The notes under the pieces are model-generated. The model was given only the letters and a program-made list of their open reading frames with translations. It did not search any database and was not told the origin of the DNA. Shown here piece after piece: positions 1 to 22,859 of a stretch of 64,000 nucleotides of DNA. This DNA is from Cristatella mucedo (taxonomy: Eukaryota; Bryozoa; Phylactolaemata; Cristatellidae). The position numbers were made by a program, and so were the translations under genes. Each line of letters opens with the position of its first letter. Positions within the stretch are counted from its first letter, which is position 1. The stretch is from NCBI GenBank assembly GCA_009760855.2, contig WPIO01000008.1:310001-374000 (forward strand), given 5' to 3'.

Positions 1-139
1 ACCGACGCGTCGTCTTTCGCCGCAGAATCCTACCTGCTTTCTTTCGCGTCGCTAGTCATTCCCGATAGTGCAAGCATTCTTCGGAAAGAATCAGAAAATC
101 GATGTCCATGTACGGTCTTTTAAGGAGAGTAGTATATTT

Positions 140-1160
140 GTGTGGCGCGTCGGAGAGCTTAATTAATATCTTTCTCGGCACTTTACATTTGCTGTCTAGG
201 AAGCGTGATCGAACGGTTAATGGTAGCCTGCCCAGCAATAACAAGCCTAACATGGTCAGAGGTAGCATACACGTTTTCAGCATCCAAATATGGTTAGTGG
301 TAGCACACATTGCGTCAGCACGCGTAAGCACTCACATGACAAACCACGAGGTCGCAGCATATGCTGTGAGGAACAAGTGCGTTCTTAGCTTCTATTTAAA
401 TTTTTTCAAGTCGGGGATGTCGTGACGTTTATCGAGAGTGAGTTCCAGGCATTGGGAGCATAAGAAATAAGAGATCCTAAGGATTTGAGGCTGGTTCAAA
501 GCATAGCTAAACGATTTGAGCCAGGAAAGCAGACGGTACGATGCCGTAGCGTGGTGGGGAGTAGTTTCGATAGGTAGGCGGAAGCCAGAGAATGAAGGGA
601 CCTAAAAGTGAGTGACAGAACCTTGAAGTGGATACGCTGGTTGAATGGAGGTCGGCTAGAAGTGGTGTGATGTGGCAACTTTCCCGCTCACGACAGACGA
701 GCATTGCTGCAGAGTTTTGCGCTAAGTGTAATCGCCTGATTGCACAGGTCTGTAGACCAGTAAACAGTGACTTGCAGAAGTCCAGCCGGGGTGTTACAAA
801 TGCATAGATCAATTTGGATGTGTCCCTCTCCGATCAAGCCCGAATTTAAGCAATGTTATTAAACTAGGCAGACTTTACAGTGGAGCTGATGCGGTCGTCT
901 AGTGCAAGGTCACTTTGGAGCAGGACACCTGCACCAAAGTGATGATCCAATCCAAGTGATGATCAAAGTGATGATCTGCCTGATGATTTCGTGCAGATGC
1001 TGGGAAAGATATGCTGGTAGAGCCTATGTTTAGCACTAAGGTTTCCAATTAATGAACCACACTAGGTTCGCCCGTAACTAACAATTTTGATTTTTCGTGA
1101 TCCAATTTGAGAAAGTTTGCTGCCATCCACGTAAAAATGTCGGCAATAGAGACAAACCTG
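140..1160 (-). mobile_element. Degraded CR1/L2-like LINE, C-terminal part of ORF2 plus 3' UTR
   Basis: Read on the minus strand this holds broken pieces of a non-LTR retrotransposon reverse transcriptase. The motif WMAANFLKLD lies near 1,100 and RLDFCKSL, CAIRRL and HITPLLADLH follow around 580-790. The same peptides occur in the better preserved LINE at 36.1-37.4 kb. The 3' UTR and remains of the terminal hairpin reach down to about 150. Many stops and frame changes make it inactive. Confidence 0.8.
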
Positions 1161-1419
1161 TAGCGCATCTTCCAACAGTTGGTTCTTTCGAACCCACAGT
1201 TGATGTAGCATCGACATACAGGTGCGTGCTTATACATGGTACATGTACTCAGTCTCATATACTCATTCAATATGTGGTGTCCGTGTGTATGCACGCGCAT
1301 GTATGCATGTAGTTGCAGCTAATCTACGCATCAATGTTTTGAATGGTCAGCTCGACCAACTTCCTCTGATGACCATTGTGCGCTTTGTTGGTCTTGGCCA
1401 GATTCCTTTGATGAGTAAA

Positions 1420-1472
1420 GTGCCTAGGAAGCTCTGAGGGCACTATATCAAATGCATTATTATTATTAGATT
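1420..1472 (+). mobile_element. Solo LINE 3' tail with hairpin and ATT repeat
   Basis: A shortened copy of the LINE terminal hairpin (AAGTGCCTAGGAAGCTCTGAG then GGGCACTAT) followed by ATTATTATTATT. It matches the tails of longer LINE copies in the window, so it is read as an extremely 5'-truncated insertion. Nothing else is recognisable between 1,161 and 1,640. Confidence 0.65.
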
Positions 1473-1639
1473 GTCATCCCTCTAATTGGAGAGAAGTTGG
1501 GCCGTGTAAGTGCAGCTTTAGACTCGGTGGGCAGTTGCTAGAAAGTTCCCCTCGGGATTTGGAGCCAACTATTTCACTGAGACTGCTCGCCTGAAGGTTT
1601 TGGCTGGCTACCTTAGAGTCCGTTCTTAGAGCTCCTCTG

Positions 1640-2640
1640 TCTTTCCACTATCTGTCTACTCACTCTCCCTCTGGCTGATGTCAAACACACGATCGTCAAG
1701 CGCAGTCTTAGCTTTCATTCCTACGCCGATGACATCCAGCTCTACCTCCTTATCCTTCGACCTTTCTATCTATGCCTTGCTCCTCGTCTTAACTTGACCG
1801 ACTCCCTTGCAGCCTGCATCGACGGCAATTTGCACTTGGATGGCCCTTGATAACTTTCAGAAGCTCGAGGATGTCAAGACCAATCTCATAGTTGCAGGCA
1901 AACCTAGTGTCACCCAAAAGTTGGAAGACCCGACCCTCAGGATTGGTTCATCTAGCATCACTTCCATGATGTCTGCCTGCAATATGGGCATCGCATTCCA
2001 AAACGAGTTGTCATTGGATGAGCACATTTCTTCCACTATCAAGTCGTCCTACTTTCAGCTGACGAACATTGTCAAAATCAGGGCCTGCTTAGATGTGATC
2101 ACGACTGCCAGACTAGTTCGTGCGTCTCTGACATCGCATCGAGATCGCTGCGATTCCATTTATGCCAGGACTCGCGGCCAGTTCCTCTGATCGTCTGCAA
2201 CTGGTGCAGCACTCTGCAGCCAGCGCGCTTGGTCCGTCGTCGAAAGCATAGCCAGCCGCCACATCACGCCACCTGTGTCTGAGCTTCGCAGCTTCACTGC
2301 CTCCCTGGAAAGCATTGAATTGATTTCAAGATACTCTCAGTCTGGCCTACAGGTCGCTTCACTCGCTTGCAACACCCTACCTATCCTGGCCTATCCTATC
2401 CTCCTGGTTCCACCAGTCGCGTGCTCTCACGCCACCCTCTCAGTCATCTCGCCGTGCCTCCAGCTGCACGGCTAGCTAAGCTGCAATCTTTTGGGCAATC
2501 GAGCTTCAGCTCGCAAGCTCGCAGTATATATAAGTCTGGAGACTTCGCTTCCAGCTGCACTTCGGTCACCACCTCTCAGCTAAAGAAGCATCTGCTCCAC
2601 TCTGCTCCACCTTGCGCTCCGCTGAGCTCCAAGCGATAAG
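1640..2640 (+). mobile_element. Degraded CR1/L2-like LINE fragment
   Basis: Plus-strand reverse transcriptase remnant. The polymerase motif SYADDIQLYL is at about 1,715-1,745. It is followed by a partly open stretch (1,807-2,190) with KTNLIVAGKPSV and DEHISSTIKSSYFQL, both conserved in other copies here. The downstream part to about 2,640 is decayed and lacks a clear terminal hairpin. It faces the opposite way from the LINE at 140-1,160. Confidence 0.75.
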
Positions 2641-3200
2641 CTCCGAGTGAGAGCTGTCCTTCCTGTGTCCTTGGCATGCTCACCTGTGCGCGATTCAGTG
2701 CATGCTTCTTCCTCGCCACAGGTCAGCTACAAACCGTTAGCCCTGGGTGTACACTGTTCGTGTTTTCGTCAGCATGCCAGCCTAACCAGGCTACTTGTTT
2801 GCATTTGCTCGCTTGTCCAAGTATTATGCCGTGTGCGTGCTACTGATTGGTGGCCATTGATTCTGTCACGGTGAGTTTCCAAGTACCTTGGGAGAATTAG
2901 TAGATTGGTAGATTTAGTTCACTTAGGGTGCCGTACAAACCAACTATTAATATCTAACCCGATAATAGCTCAGGTTTACTAGTTACTTAGTCTGTTAGTC
3001 ACAGTCGCTGTCGTCCTGTTTACATTTTAATTAATTTTTGACTGCACCTGCCACAACTACTGCCACTAATGCTGCATTTGCCCTCTATGTACATAGCTGC
3101 TGCTGCAGCCTCTACTGCGGCAGCACGTCCTGCCTCTTGTATCTACCATTATGTGACGATCATTTGCTCAATAATAGTCATGAAAATTTTGTATAACGCC
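2641..3200. other. No recognisable gene
   Basis: Unique-looking sequence with only short chance ORFs. I see no conserved motif, RNA gene or repeat in it. Confidence 0.5.
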
Positions 3201-3510
3201 TCGCTACAACCCATCCTTGTATGCCCTCAGAGAACTGAATCGTTTTTAGACACTTCGCATATGCTGCTAATGAAGCTAGTCAACTGGTTAGCGATAACAT
3301 GTAAAATAATTTCAGCAACTAGGTCAATTCACACAGACGGAGCAAATGCTGCCAGTACTGTTTAAATATTTAGATTTTTTTAAATGCCGTTGTGTCTTGG
3401 GATGTCGTAATGTGTCGGTCGGTAGCGAATTCCAGGCTCTCGGACCATTAGGAGCATAGGAATCCACGGGTCACCAGATGCTTTGAGTTTGATTAGAGCC
3501 TCGGTGATTA
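3200..3510 (-). mobile_element. LINE 3' remnant, heavily degraded
   Basis: Contains GCCCTCAGAGAACTGAATCG, the reverse complement of one arm of the LINE terminal hairpin. About 200 bp further are diverged matches to the ORF end (AATTCCAGGCTCTCGGACCA, as in GAGTTCCAGGCTTTGGGAGC of the intact copy). Confidence 0.55.
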
Positions 3511-3539
3511 GGCATACTATTTAAGGAAACCAGAACGGA

Positions 3540-4132
3540 GGGGAAATTGTGTAGGGGAATTGAAGCGCATTTGGATCGGGGCCAATATAATAATAATAAT
3601 AATAGTAGTAGCAAGTCATTCGTACGGCACCAAGCAAGGCGAATCGATACCTTTGCACTGTGTGGAGGGAAGAGAAAAAGAAAAGAGAAAGAAAGAAAGA
3701 AAAAAAAATATGTGTGTGTATGTATGTGTGTAGGTCATCAGGACCGCTCTGGATCGTGTGCTTTTCATTAACTATTGCCTTCCCATGCAGCAAGCTGTAA
3801 AGCGCCTGAATATAGATCGTTTTAGTTCATATATGGTGCAATTTAAAAGAATAATTATTGTCAATATTAAGGGCTAGTGACTTGCACGGTATCAATTATA
3901 CAAAAGCAAGTATCTTGCTTAGGCCAGCATCAAAAAGCAAGCACGAAAGTAGGGTCTCTGGCCTCTACTGCCCACAATATGTAGCTGGCGAGAGCGCGTC
4001 CATAATGCGAGTCACGTGCGGTGTTGCGACGTTCATGGACCAGCTGCAATAACAAATGATACATCAAAAGTGCAATGTGTGATAATGTGTGTCAGTACTA
4101 AGTAACAATGAAAGCATGTCTTCTCATAAAGA
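3540..4132. other. No recognisable gene; short AAT and purine tracts
   Basis: Holds a short (AAT)n run near 3,590-3,605 and an AG-rich tract with TGTATG repeats at 3,670-3,735. No coding or RNA signal was recognised. Confidence 0.45.
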
Positions 4133-4214
4133 GACGAGGTGGCCGAGTGGTTAAGGCGGTGGCCTGCTAAGCCATTTCCCTCTGGGAGCGTGGGTTCGAA
4201 TCCCATCCTCGTCG
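4133..4214 (+). tRNA. tRNA-Ser (anticodon GCU)
   Basis: The 82-nt sequence folds as a class II tRNA. The acceptor stem GACGAGG pairs with CCTCGTC, followed by discriminator G. The D-arm carries GGCCGAGTGGTTAAGG (box A). The anticodon loop CTGCTAA is closed by TGGC/GCCA and shows anticodon GCT. The variable arm CCC-TCT-GGG is the long arm typical of tRNA-Ser. The T loop is TTCGAAT (box B). No CCA is encoded, as expected for a eukaryotic gene. A TTTTT run about 5 nt downstream fits a Pol III terminator. It looks like a functional gene rather than a SINE, because every stem pairs. Confidence 0.95.
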
Positions 4215-4544
4215 GTAGTTTTTATTTGTGTGCCCAATTTAGGATGCTTACTTTCTTATGCTTGAGGACTTTAAATTTACATCCCAAATGATGTTATTTG
4301 ATGAATTCTAATCCATGTTGGTGAGAGAGTAGTAATTGAAAGGAGAGTGCACACTCTCCAGTACCAACCAACGTGCTGTAGAGACTGAGGATGTAGCAGC
4401 TGCTGTGCTTCATTACCCGTGATTACTAATCCATTAGTTTGCAGATATTTGACGAAACTCGTAAACGCAAGCACAGTAGCCCAAAAGTAAAACTTCAAAG
4501 TCAAGAAATTTCAAAGAAATTACATGTTTTACATGTGTTCGAGC

Positions 4545-4715
4545 AGCAGCTCACCTCTAGCCATGTTATGCCTGTTGTCATTGAGCACACTACCACTAAC
4601 CATTCGATCGTGCATCCTTTGCAGCAAATGTAAAGTGTATAGAAAGACATTGGGCTCTCTGCGGGCGCTTGATCAAGTATATTATTATTTTTATTATTAA
4701 TAGCTCAAGGGCGTG
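4545..4715 (+). mobile_element. LINE 3' UTR and tail
   Basis: Contains CACTACCACTAACCATTCGA, then TTTGCAGCAAATGTAAAG, then a degraded terminal hairpin and (ATT)n. The order is the same as in the 3' UTRs of the other LINE copies. Confidence 0.65.
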
Positions 4716-6058
4716 ACATGTAGGCATACTGTAAGATTTACTACTTTCGGACGATACTCTGAGCCATTCGATAGAAGTTACTGTGCTGTATGCCAACCAT
4801 TGACGCGATAGTGCTCATTCCTCGTCCAGCGTCGTTGCTGAGGTCTTTTGATTCAAGAATCGTTATTCGTTCAAGCTGCAATGATGCCGGCAGCTTCCAT
4901 AAGCACCGGGCCATTGATTTAATTAATGGTGCGGGTCAGCCAAGCATTTGATGCATCACTGCCCCTTCCGATGGAAGTGATCGGTATCTGCTCTCAGCAG
5001 CCTCGGCTTCGTCAATAAGCTGCGGCTTTTAGCCAGTAGACTCTGGTTAAATATTTTAGAGCTTTGTAACGAGGTTTGCATCCACGTTATAATCATGCCC
5101 GGACATCCTGGTGACTGGATGGCCATAGCCAGGTTTTTGGTGATAGCTTTCATGGCTGCAGCAAAATTTTAGTTTTAGCGCCCGCCAGGCAATTGTAGCT
5201 GCAAGATGCATAAACCATATGACCCGAGTTTTGGAAAACTCAGTAACAGTAGTAACTAAGTAATGTAGTTCGCTCCACATCACAGCCTTCGGCTTCCGAA
5301 GGTGATAGGTGAAACGCCACCATCTGCTCATTAGCGCTTGGTTTTTCACAACGACTGCATCGAGGAGATGTGGCAAAATACTTGGGTTCCAGACGGTATC
5401 CTACGAAACTGCCCACGATAGGCAGTATATTTATTAGGCTTTAATACTGCATACATGCTGCTCGCCAGGGTATGGTGGGAAAAGATGGCCGAAGATTGCG
5501 AGCTGGCCTTGAGCCGTAGCAGTACTGCTTGAGAGAAGAGGCAAGTCAAAAGAGAAGAGATAAATCAATTCAAAAGTTGACTGGCTATGCGTTCGCGGAT
5601 TCATACGCCGCCTCCTCCGTATCCATATCAGAATCAGACAGTACATTGGCACCGAAAGATGCAGGCTGCGTGGGAGGATTTTGGCCCCAAAAAAGTTCCC
5701 TTGTAGACGAGTGCAAGAGAAAGGTTTATTTTATGCCACAGGTGATGACGAGTGGTGTAATTTCGTCGGTGGCACCGTGCTGCAATGAGGAAATTAGCGG
5801 AACCTTTTCGATGCCTTGAACCGGAAGGCACGTCCGTTGCAGCCAGAGGTGCTTTCGTGCGACCCTGTTGTGCTTGTGAGCCTGTGGCCAAACGTGCATT
5901 TATGCTACTCGTGGTTGTGGCCCAGGGGTTAAGGTGCATGCCTTCACTGACCAAGGTTAAGGTGCATGCATTTGATGACCGAGGTCGCTGGCGTGGCGTT
6001 GTGTGAAGCGCCTGAATGAAGAAGAGGAGAGCTCTTGGAGCTCTATACAAATGAATTA
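4716..6058. other. No recognisable gene
   Basis: Several open frames of 65-170 codons exist on both strands, but none shows a recognisable domain. A direct repeat of the type AAGGTGCATG...TGACCAAGGT / AAGGTGCATG...TGACCGAGGT lies at 5,930-5,985. Confidence 0.4.
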
Positions 6059-6083
6059 TATATATATATGTATATGTATATAC

Positions 6084-6142
<59 letters not shown>
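6059..6142. repeat. (TA)n-(TG)n microsatellite
   Basis: An interrupted TA run (6,059-6,102) passes directly into a pure (TG)n run of about 40 bp. Confidence 0.95.
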
Positions 6143-6145
<3 letters not shown>

Positions 6146-6151
6146 TCAATG

Positions 6152-6220
6152 AAATGTGGTTAGGTTGCTATCTCTTCGTTCCCATGCTTCAAACCTGTAC
6201 CCGTGGCATGTAATTAATCG

Positions 6221-6262
<42 letters not shown>

Positions 6263-6278
6263 TTACAATATATACATA

Positions 6279-6329
<51 letters not shown>

Positions 6330-6439
6330 TGTATACACACACGTGTGTATTTACAATATATATATATATGTATATGTATGTATTTACAATATGTACATAT
6401 ATATATATATATATCATGTATACACACACGTGTGTATTT

Positions 6440-6480
<41 letters not shown>

Positions 6481-6548
6481 TAATTACGTGCCACGGGTAC
6501 AGGTTTGAAGCGTGGGAACAAAGAGATAGCAACCTAACCACCACATTT
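6152..6548. mobile_element. Foldback/MITE-like element with about 74-bp inverted arms
   Basis: The left arm (6,152-6,225) begins AAATGTGGTTAGGTTGC and ends AATTAATCGATATA. The right arm (6,475-6,548) is its reverse complement with a few mismatches and a 3-nt insertion. The loop of about 250 bp is TA/TG microsatellite containing two copies of the palindrome-rich unit ATGTATACACACACGTGTGT (near 6,329 and 6,416). It has no coding capacity. The arms are much better conserved than a chance palindrome would be. Confidence 0.8.
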
Positions 6549-6559
6549 AATTAAAGGGA

Positions 6560-7717
6560 AGACGACTGCTGACAGGCTGAATTCGCTTCAGGCCTCGAAA
6601 CTCCCGAGTTCTTTCGGATTCTGGGGCTGGCTCTGGCGTTTCTCAATCTCAGACGCTGGCTGTTCTGCTGCAACGAAGCAAATTTGCCGAGGCGCCAACC
6701 GCTGGACTCCGTTAAATTCATCGATGACGCTGCTGAACGTGGTGTGGCACAGGCAAGCACCCGGGCCCAATAAAAGGCTGTAGAAGGCTGCTCGCTGAGG
6801 CTGAGGCTGCTTCCTGTCACCTTCCCCTTCAGAGCTCTAGCGATCGGTCTCAGCGAGCGAGCCTTTGGTTCGGTAATGGCCTCGGAAATTTGGCTTTTTT
6901 AAATCGCCCCTGAGCTGTGGCGACTGCCTGCCTGGCCGCACAGCCGCTGAAAGTCACGGCGATCCATCAGAGGAAGTCAAGAACCGGGAAGTGTGACAGG
7001 AAGTCACGGCGCATCAGAGAATGGCAGCTGCAGCCTCAGCTGCTGCCGGTCGTCACCACTGCTGGCCACGCTGCTGGAGGGCGGCCGCCTGAGAGGCCGG
7101 GCGAGCTAGCCGCCTCTAATGAGTCTTTATGCCTGCCTCCCCCTCTGCCCCCTAAGAAACCCTGGCGGCCATCGTCTGGTTGGCTTCTGAGACTTCAGGG
7201 AAGGCTAACCAGGACTAAGAATGTAGGAATTCGTAGCGGTTCCAGGGTCGTGTCGGTGCAGCAGAATCGAGCTGTTTCTCCGGATTCGTCGTGGCTAGAT
7301 GTGGCTATTTTGAGATTATGACAACTGACGTTGGTGTTTTGGGCTGTTGTGATTTATGGCAGTGATAGATAAGCAACGGCTGGGCTGCAAAGGCCGGGGA
7401 GAGTGAGTGACGTCGAGGACGCCGGGCAGGGCAGTAGCATACTGACCCGCTGCCTGCTGCATCGGCATGAATAAACGTCTTTGAGCCTGCTTTGGTGTTC
7501 TGCGTGGTATCGCCTGCCTGCCGTTAGGGAGAATGTCAAACTACACTAGAGTGGTGGCGGCTTCACCTTCGGCTCATGCTGGCAGCGCCGGTTTCCAGAT
7601 GGTCTGCCACTTTTTTAAGGCGATCGTGTATTTAGAGTCACCAATTGGGTAACTCTTCTTGGACGGTTTTAGAGAGGCTCGTCGGGCAGCCTAGGGCGGT
7701 GCACTGCCTCCTCGGAC
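6560..7717. other. No recognisable gene
   Basis: GC-balanced sequence. Open frames of 60-134 codons on both strands show no recognised motif. A distal regulatory region or 5' exon of the channel gene downstream cannot be excluded. Confidence 0.4.
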
Positions 7718-7994
<277 letters not shown>

Positions 7995-8214
7995 AATGAT
8001 TTCCTTTTAGTACTGCGAGAAAGTGATTTGTTGCTGCTCGCGTGCCGTCGGCACCGAGCTAAAGGCTTGCCAAATGTTGCATAATTTCAACTGTTAGTAG
8101 TTAATGTGAACAGTTAAAATAAAGAATTAAAATAACAGCTTCTAGAAGTGGCCGTAGAGGTCTTTTATGAGCCGATGCACCGTCCTTGGCCATATAGCAA
8201 GGTCCTCAAGGTTG

Positions 8215-8265
8215 ATAATAAAACATTTGTATAGTGCCCTCAGAGAACTGAATCTCTTTCTGGGT
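8215..8265 (-). mobile_element. Solo LINE 3' tail, minus orientation
   Basis: ATAATAAAACATTTGTATAG is followed by GCCCTCAGAGAACTGAATCT, the reverse complement of the LINE terminal hairpin. Confidence 0.6.
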
Positions 8266-8468
8266 TGAGGTTTGGTCCCCCATATCAATATCCGGGCCTA
8301 CATTCGGTGGCGGCGTGTGCGACTAGAGAACCGGCTACTCTGCTGCCTGCTCGAGACCTCAAGCTGCACCACGTGAGAGCAGGTGCCTTGACTCTGCTGT
8401 AGGTGAAGCACCGAGCGGAGAAGGAAGCACTGCGGCAGCTTCCAACCCGTTGTCCTTCGTGAATGCAG

Positions 8469-19928
<11,460 letters not shown>

Positions 19929-20408
19929 CTATCGTGTCAGCTGTATCGTGTCACCTCTACCGGATGATTCAGCACCTGGCTGCTTCGGATTCGCTGCTTC
20001 CTGTGACGGAGAGCAGAGAGTGAATCCGAGTGACAAATTTAAGTGGGAGTGCAGCCAAAGGCTCGGCTGAGCAAGCGTCCCGCTGACGGCTACCCACTCG
20101 TTAGACTGAAACCCGTCGTAGCTGTGAGCTCCAATGTACGTGCTATCCGATATGTACACGTAGCCGGGCATTGTGACTGCGACGCCATAAGTAGCAGGGC
20201 ATAGCGACCGTAGTGCCACACTGTCAGAGTTACTTTTTGCTCTGCCCGAGTGAGCTTTAATCTTTCTATTAAAGGTGTCGAGCCTCGATCGCTGCATGAA
20301 TCGTTCTTGTCGATACTTGGTCGCCTGACCAGCTCTGAAGACCGGGTTGGCATTGGTCACCAAATAAGCCGATGTCCCGACTTCTGTCACCCAGAGCGAG
20401 CCGATCAA
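19929..20408 (-). other. Unrecognised open reading frame, 159 codons
   Basis: An open frame without low-complexity sequence. I do not recognise any domain. It has no obvious paralogue in the window, and splice sites were not evaluated. The composition (aromatic-containing stretches such as GYVYISDSTYIGAHSYDG) is protein-like, so an exon of an unknown minus-strand gene is possible. A chance frame is equally plausible. Confidence 0.2.
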
Positions 20409-20439
20409 CGGTTGACTGCGGTTATTTGTTTTGCCCGCG

Positions 20440-20515
20440 GGTTGTAGCCCAGTAATAAGGCGCTCTCACTTGGCGATCCAGGTCGTGGGTTCGAATATAG
20501 GGGCAGAAGAGCCTT
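20440..20515 (+). mobile_element. tRNA-derived SINE-like fragment
   Basis: TTGTAGCCCAGTAATAAGGC resembles a box A, and GTCGTGGGTTCGAATATAGG contains a box B. The following GGCAGAAGAGCC resembles the tail of the SINE copies. It is only a partial match. Confidence 0.5.
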
Positions 20516-21112
20516 GAGGACCATCACGTCATTCGGGAAATAAACGAAGGCCTGCCACTCAATCGACCTCACGACCTAGGACGTGGGGAGCAAAAACCTC
20601 ACGTCTGGGCAAAGATCCGGGTCCATAAAACTACGGTAAAGATATGTACTGCAGACTGTCGGTATATGAGTTCCACCCACCATTAGATCTCACATCCTTG
20701 GCAAGGGCTGGCTGCTGTATAGAAATACCACTCTAGGAGCATTTTACTTTCTCCATTATTCGGGCTCGCTTCTCGAGCCCTCAATCTGTCGACAGTAAGA
20801 CGCTCCAGAAGCGACATTTCTATGCAACACTGCCATAATCCAAGTTTCTAATTAATCCGATTAAAGATTTTTACCAGTATAATAATGGCCATCGCCATTA
20901 TCTAGCCTTCGGTCTCGCTTCTCGAACTAAGTTTTAGTCTGTAAAACTGTAAACAGTAATAATACTCAGCGAATGATTGTTGATCATCCCTAATTATTTC
21001 AAGGAAAATATTTATTTTTCGTATTTAAAAAATTTCCTTTTATATTATAGAAGTTATGGATCAGTTTAAAAAAATTGCATATTTTAATTAAATCTGATCC
21101 CTCTAAAATAAC

Positions 21113-21310
21113 TTGGAGAAATTGCCCCAAGAATTTCGCTTTGATGAGTTAACTTCAGATCTTTTAAATCGCATGCTGCACCTTCGTTATCTTAGTGATG
21201 CGCAACAACGCTTTTTAGAAGCGATTTCATCATCATCGCTGAACATCGTAGTAGTAGCATCGCCCACAGCGTAGAAAAGCTCCTTAGTGAGAAAAATCAA
21301 TGATTAATTT
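21113..21310 (+). pseudogene. Coding-like fragment with possible P-loop remnant
   Basis: A 54-codon open stretch without ATG starts LEKLPQEFRF and ends NIVVVASPTA before a TAG. Beyond the stop the frame continues KSSLVRKI. The combination hydrophobic strand, SPT, Lys-Ser resembles a Walker A loop broken at its glycines. No match was seen in the full Polinton, so its origin is unclear. It could be a helicase- or ATPase-like relic. Confidence 0.3.
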
Positions 21311-21492
21311 TTGAGCTTGTTTATATATCATGTAATTTTTATTTATATTATAAATGTCAAATCTACGATTGAGCTTATACTAATCAAAGATATGACCACA
21401 CATTTTTAGATTTTGCTAAGATAAGGGCTTGTTTGAATAATTTTAGTTAAGATTACATATTCCCTGCAATTCATTAGTGTTTTTATAACTTA

Positions 21493-21554
21493 AGAAGTTA
21501 TCGTAGTTTGTTTTTATGTTACAAAAGAAGTTATCGTAGTTTGTTTTTATGTTA
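21493..21554. repeat. Two-copy 31-bp tandem repeat
   Basis: AAGAAGTTATCGTAGTTTGT followed by TTTTATGTTAC is present twice in a row. Confidence 0.9.
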
Positions 21555-21607
21555 CTACTTATTCCAGCCTAGTACAAGTAGTAACCGCGTTCGTTGGTGT
21601 TTCAACT

Positions 21608-21790
21608 ATGTGTTTATCTATTGAGGGTCTTCTGTCTCAAATTGACAGAGTAAAGAGGTTTTATTTTAAGCTTAACATCTATGTTGATTTATAAAATACC
21701 TTATACTTTATCAGATGAGATTGCTACTAGAGATCAATTTAATGCTATAGTAAGAGAGAATGGTAATATTAGTAATGCTCCCAATATAAC
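21608..21790 (+). pseudogene. Small Polinton ORF beside integrase (copy 1), broken
   Basis: Starts MCLSIEGLLSQIDRVKRF. After a frame change it gives YTLSDEIATRDQFNAIV. It aligns with the 60-residue minus-strand ORF at 56,217-56,399 (MLVAIDGVLVEIDNRKRF, then ALSDEVITKEEFDHII), which is in the same position and orientation relative to integrase. The function is unknown; conservation in two copies supports it as a real gene. Confidence 0.55.
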
Positions 21791-22430
21791 CCTTACTCCT
21801 ACTTGATAATTCGTAATTCCTCAATGAACAGCTTCTTTATGCGTCACTAATTTTTGTTTCATTTCTTTTTATTGACTTAGCTGGTTCTTGTTCTACTGCT
21901 CTAGTCACGTTATTATTTAAATAATCTAGTTGTTTTGTAGGTTTGCTATCCATCTGCAATCTCCCTTCCTCCTTGGACTTCCTAATTCTTTGTCATATTG
22001 AGCTATTAATGCTCTTCCGCTGTTCTGCGAGTCACTCCTTCAATAGAGCAGCATCCTTTTTGCTGCTCGCTTCTATTTAACTGATGTTACTTCATGTTAG
22101 TTAATTTCTTTCTTGAATTCATCTTTGAACTCAGATCCTAGGTCCATACCTAAAATTATTTAGCCACTCTAATGGGCCTTTTAGTAAATTTCAGTTATTG
22201 CTTTCATTACCTCTTTCGATGACTTGCTTTTCAACTCTTGAGTCTACTAGATACATCAATCACACTTCATGCATATTTATATCAATTTATCAGTTGGCAT
22301 ATATAGTATGTCAGCCTGATGGCTTTCATTAGGTACTACAAAGAAACCACAAGGAACTTCTGTAGATCTAGGCTTGAAAACCTTACTTTCATCTGAATCC
22401 GGATCGTACTTACCTTCTTGTTCTCCCCTT
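21790..22430 (-). pseudogene. Polinton retroviral-type integrase, degraded (copy 1)
   Basis: Minus-strand remnants of a DDE integrase. PNESHQADILYMP near 22,340 holds the first catalytic Asp. KSSKEVMKAITEIY and LGSEFKDEF follow. Further down, NNVTRAVEQEPAKSI matches the C-terminal part of the integrase at 55.4-56.2 kb. It is interrupted by several stops and frame changes. The enzyme would join the element's ends to host DNA. Confidence 0.75.
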
Positions 22431-22446
22431 TTAAGGAAACTTAGTC

Positions 22447-22721
22447 ATGAATATATCTTGTTCTAAATTTAAGAGAACTCGAATAATTGAAGATTGTTTA
22501 TTAAGTGGATATCCATTATGTAAAAAGTGATGAATAAATCTAAGCTGCCTGTTGAAATTAGATGTGACATTTGCAATCTTGATAGTAAAAAAACTGACTT
22601 TGATAGTAGTTTTATTCGTATTTTTAGTGCATTTATTTTTGTTGATTATTATTTATTAATGTTAAACTTTATAAAAAAAAATTTAAACCTAAGCAATGAA
22701 TATTCCTTAGAAACATTTTGA
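22447..22721 (+). pseudogene. Polinton zinc-ribbon ORF (copy 1), degraded
   Basis: Remnants read MNISCSKFKRT, then LLSGYPLCKK and, after a stop, VEIRCDICNLDSKKTDFD. They match the minus-strand zinc-ribbon ORF at 55,111-55,346, with RCDIC-LDS corresponding to RCDIWDLDSTETEFD. In this copy the second Cys of the CxxC pair is kept where the other copy has Trp. The orientation is again opposite to integrase. Confidence 0.6.
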
Positions 22722-22859
22722 AAGGAGGTGTTCTGAAACTGGCTTTCTTCATCATTGTTTAGACTATGAAACAATTATGATTATGAAAATATTTCTGCAT
22801 CTTAAAGATAAAAAAAGTTAATAAGATGAAGGAATTGGTAACTTTAATTCTCCACGTAT

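Noticed and set aside
6156-6554. Overlapping frames of Ile-Tyr repeats
   Set aside because: Translation of the TA repeat inside the foldback element; also at 16.4-16.6 kb.
20750-20950. CTCGCTTCTCGAGCC-like sequences as terminal repeat of the partial Polinton
   Set aside because: They share short words with the 160-bp terminal repeat, but no alignment extends beyond chance.
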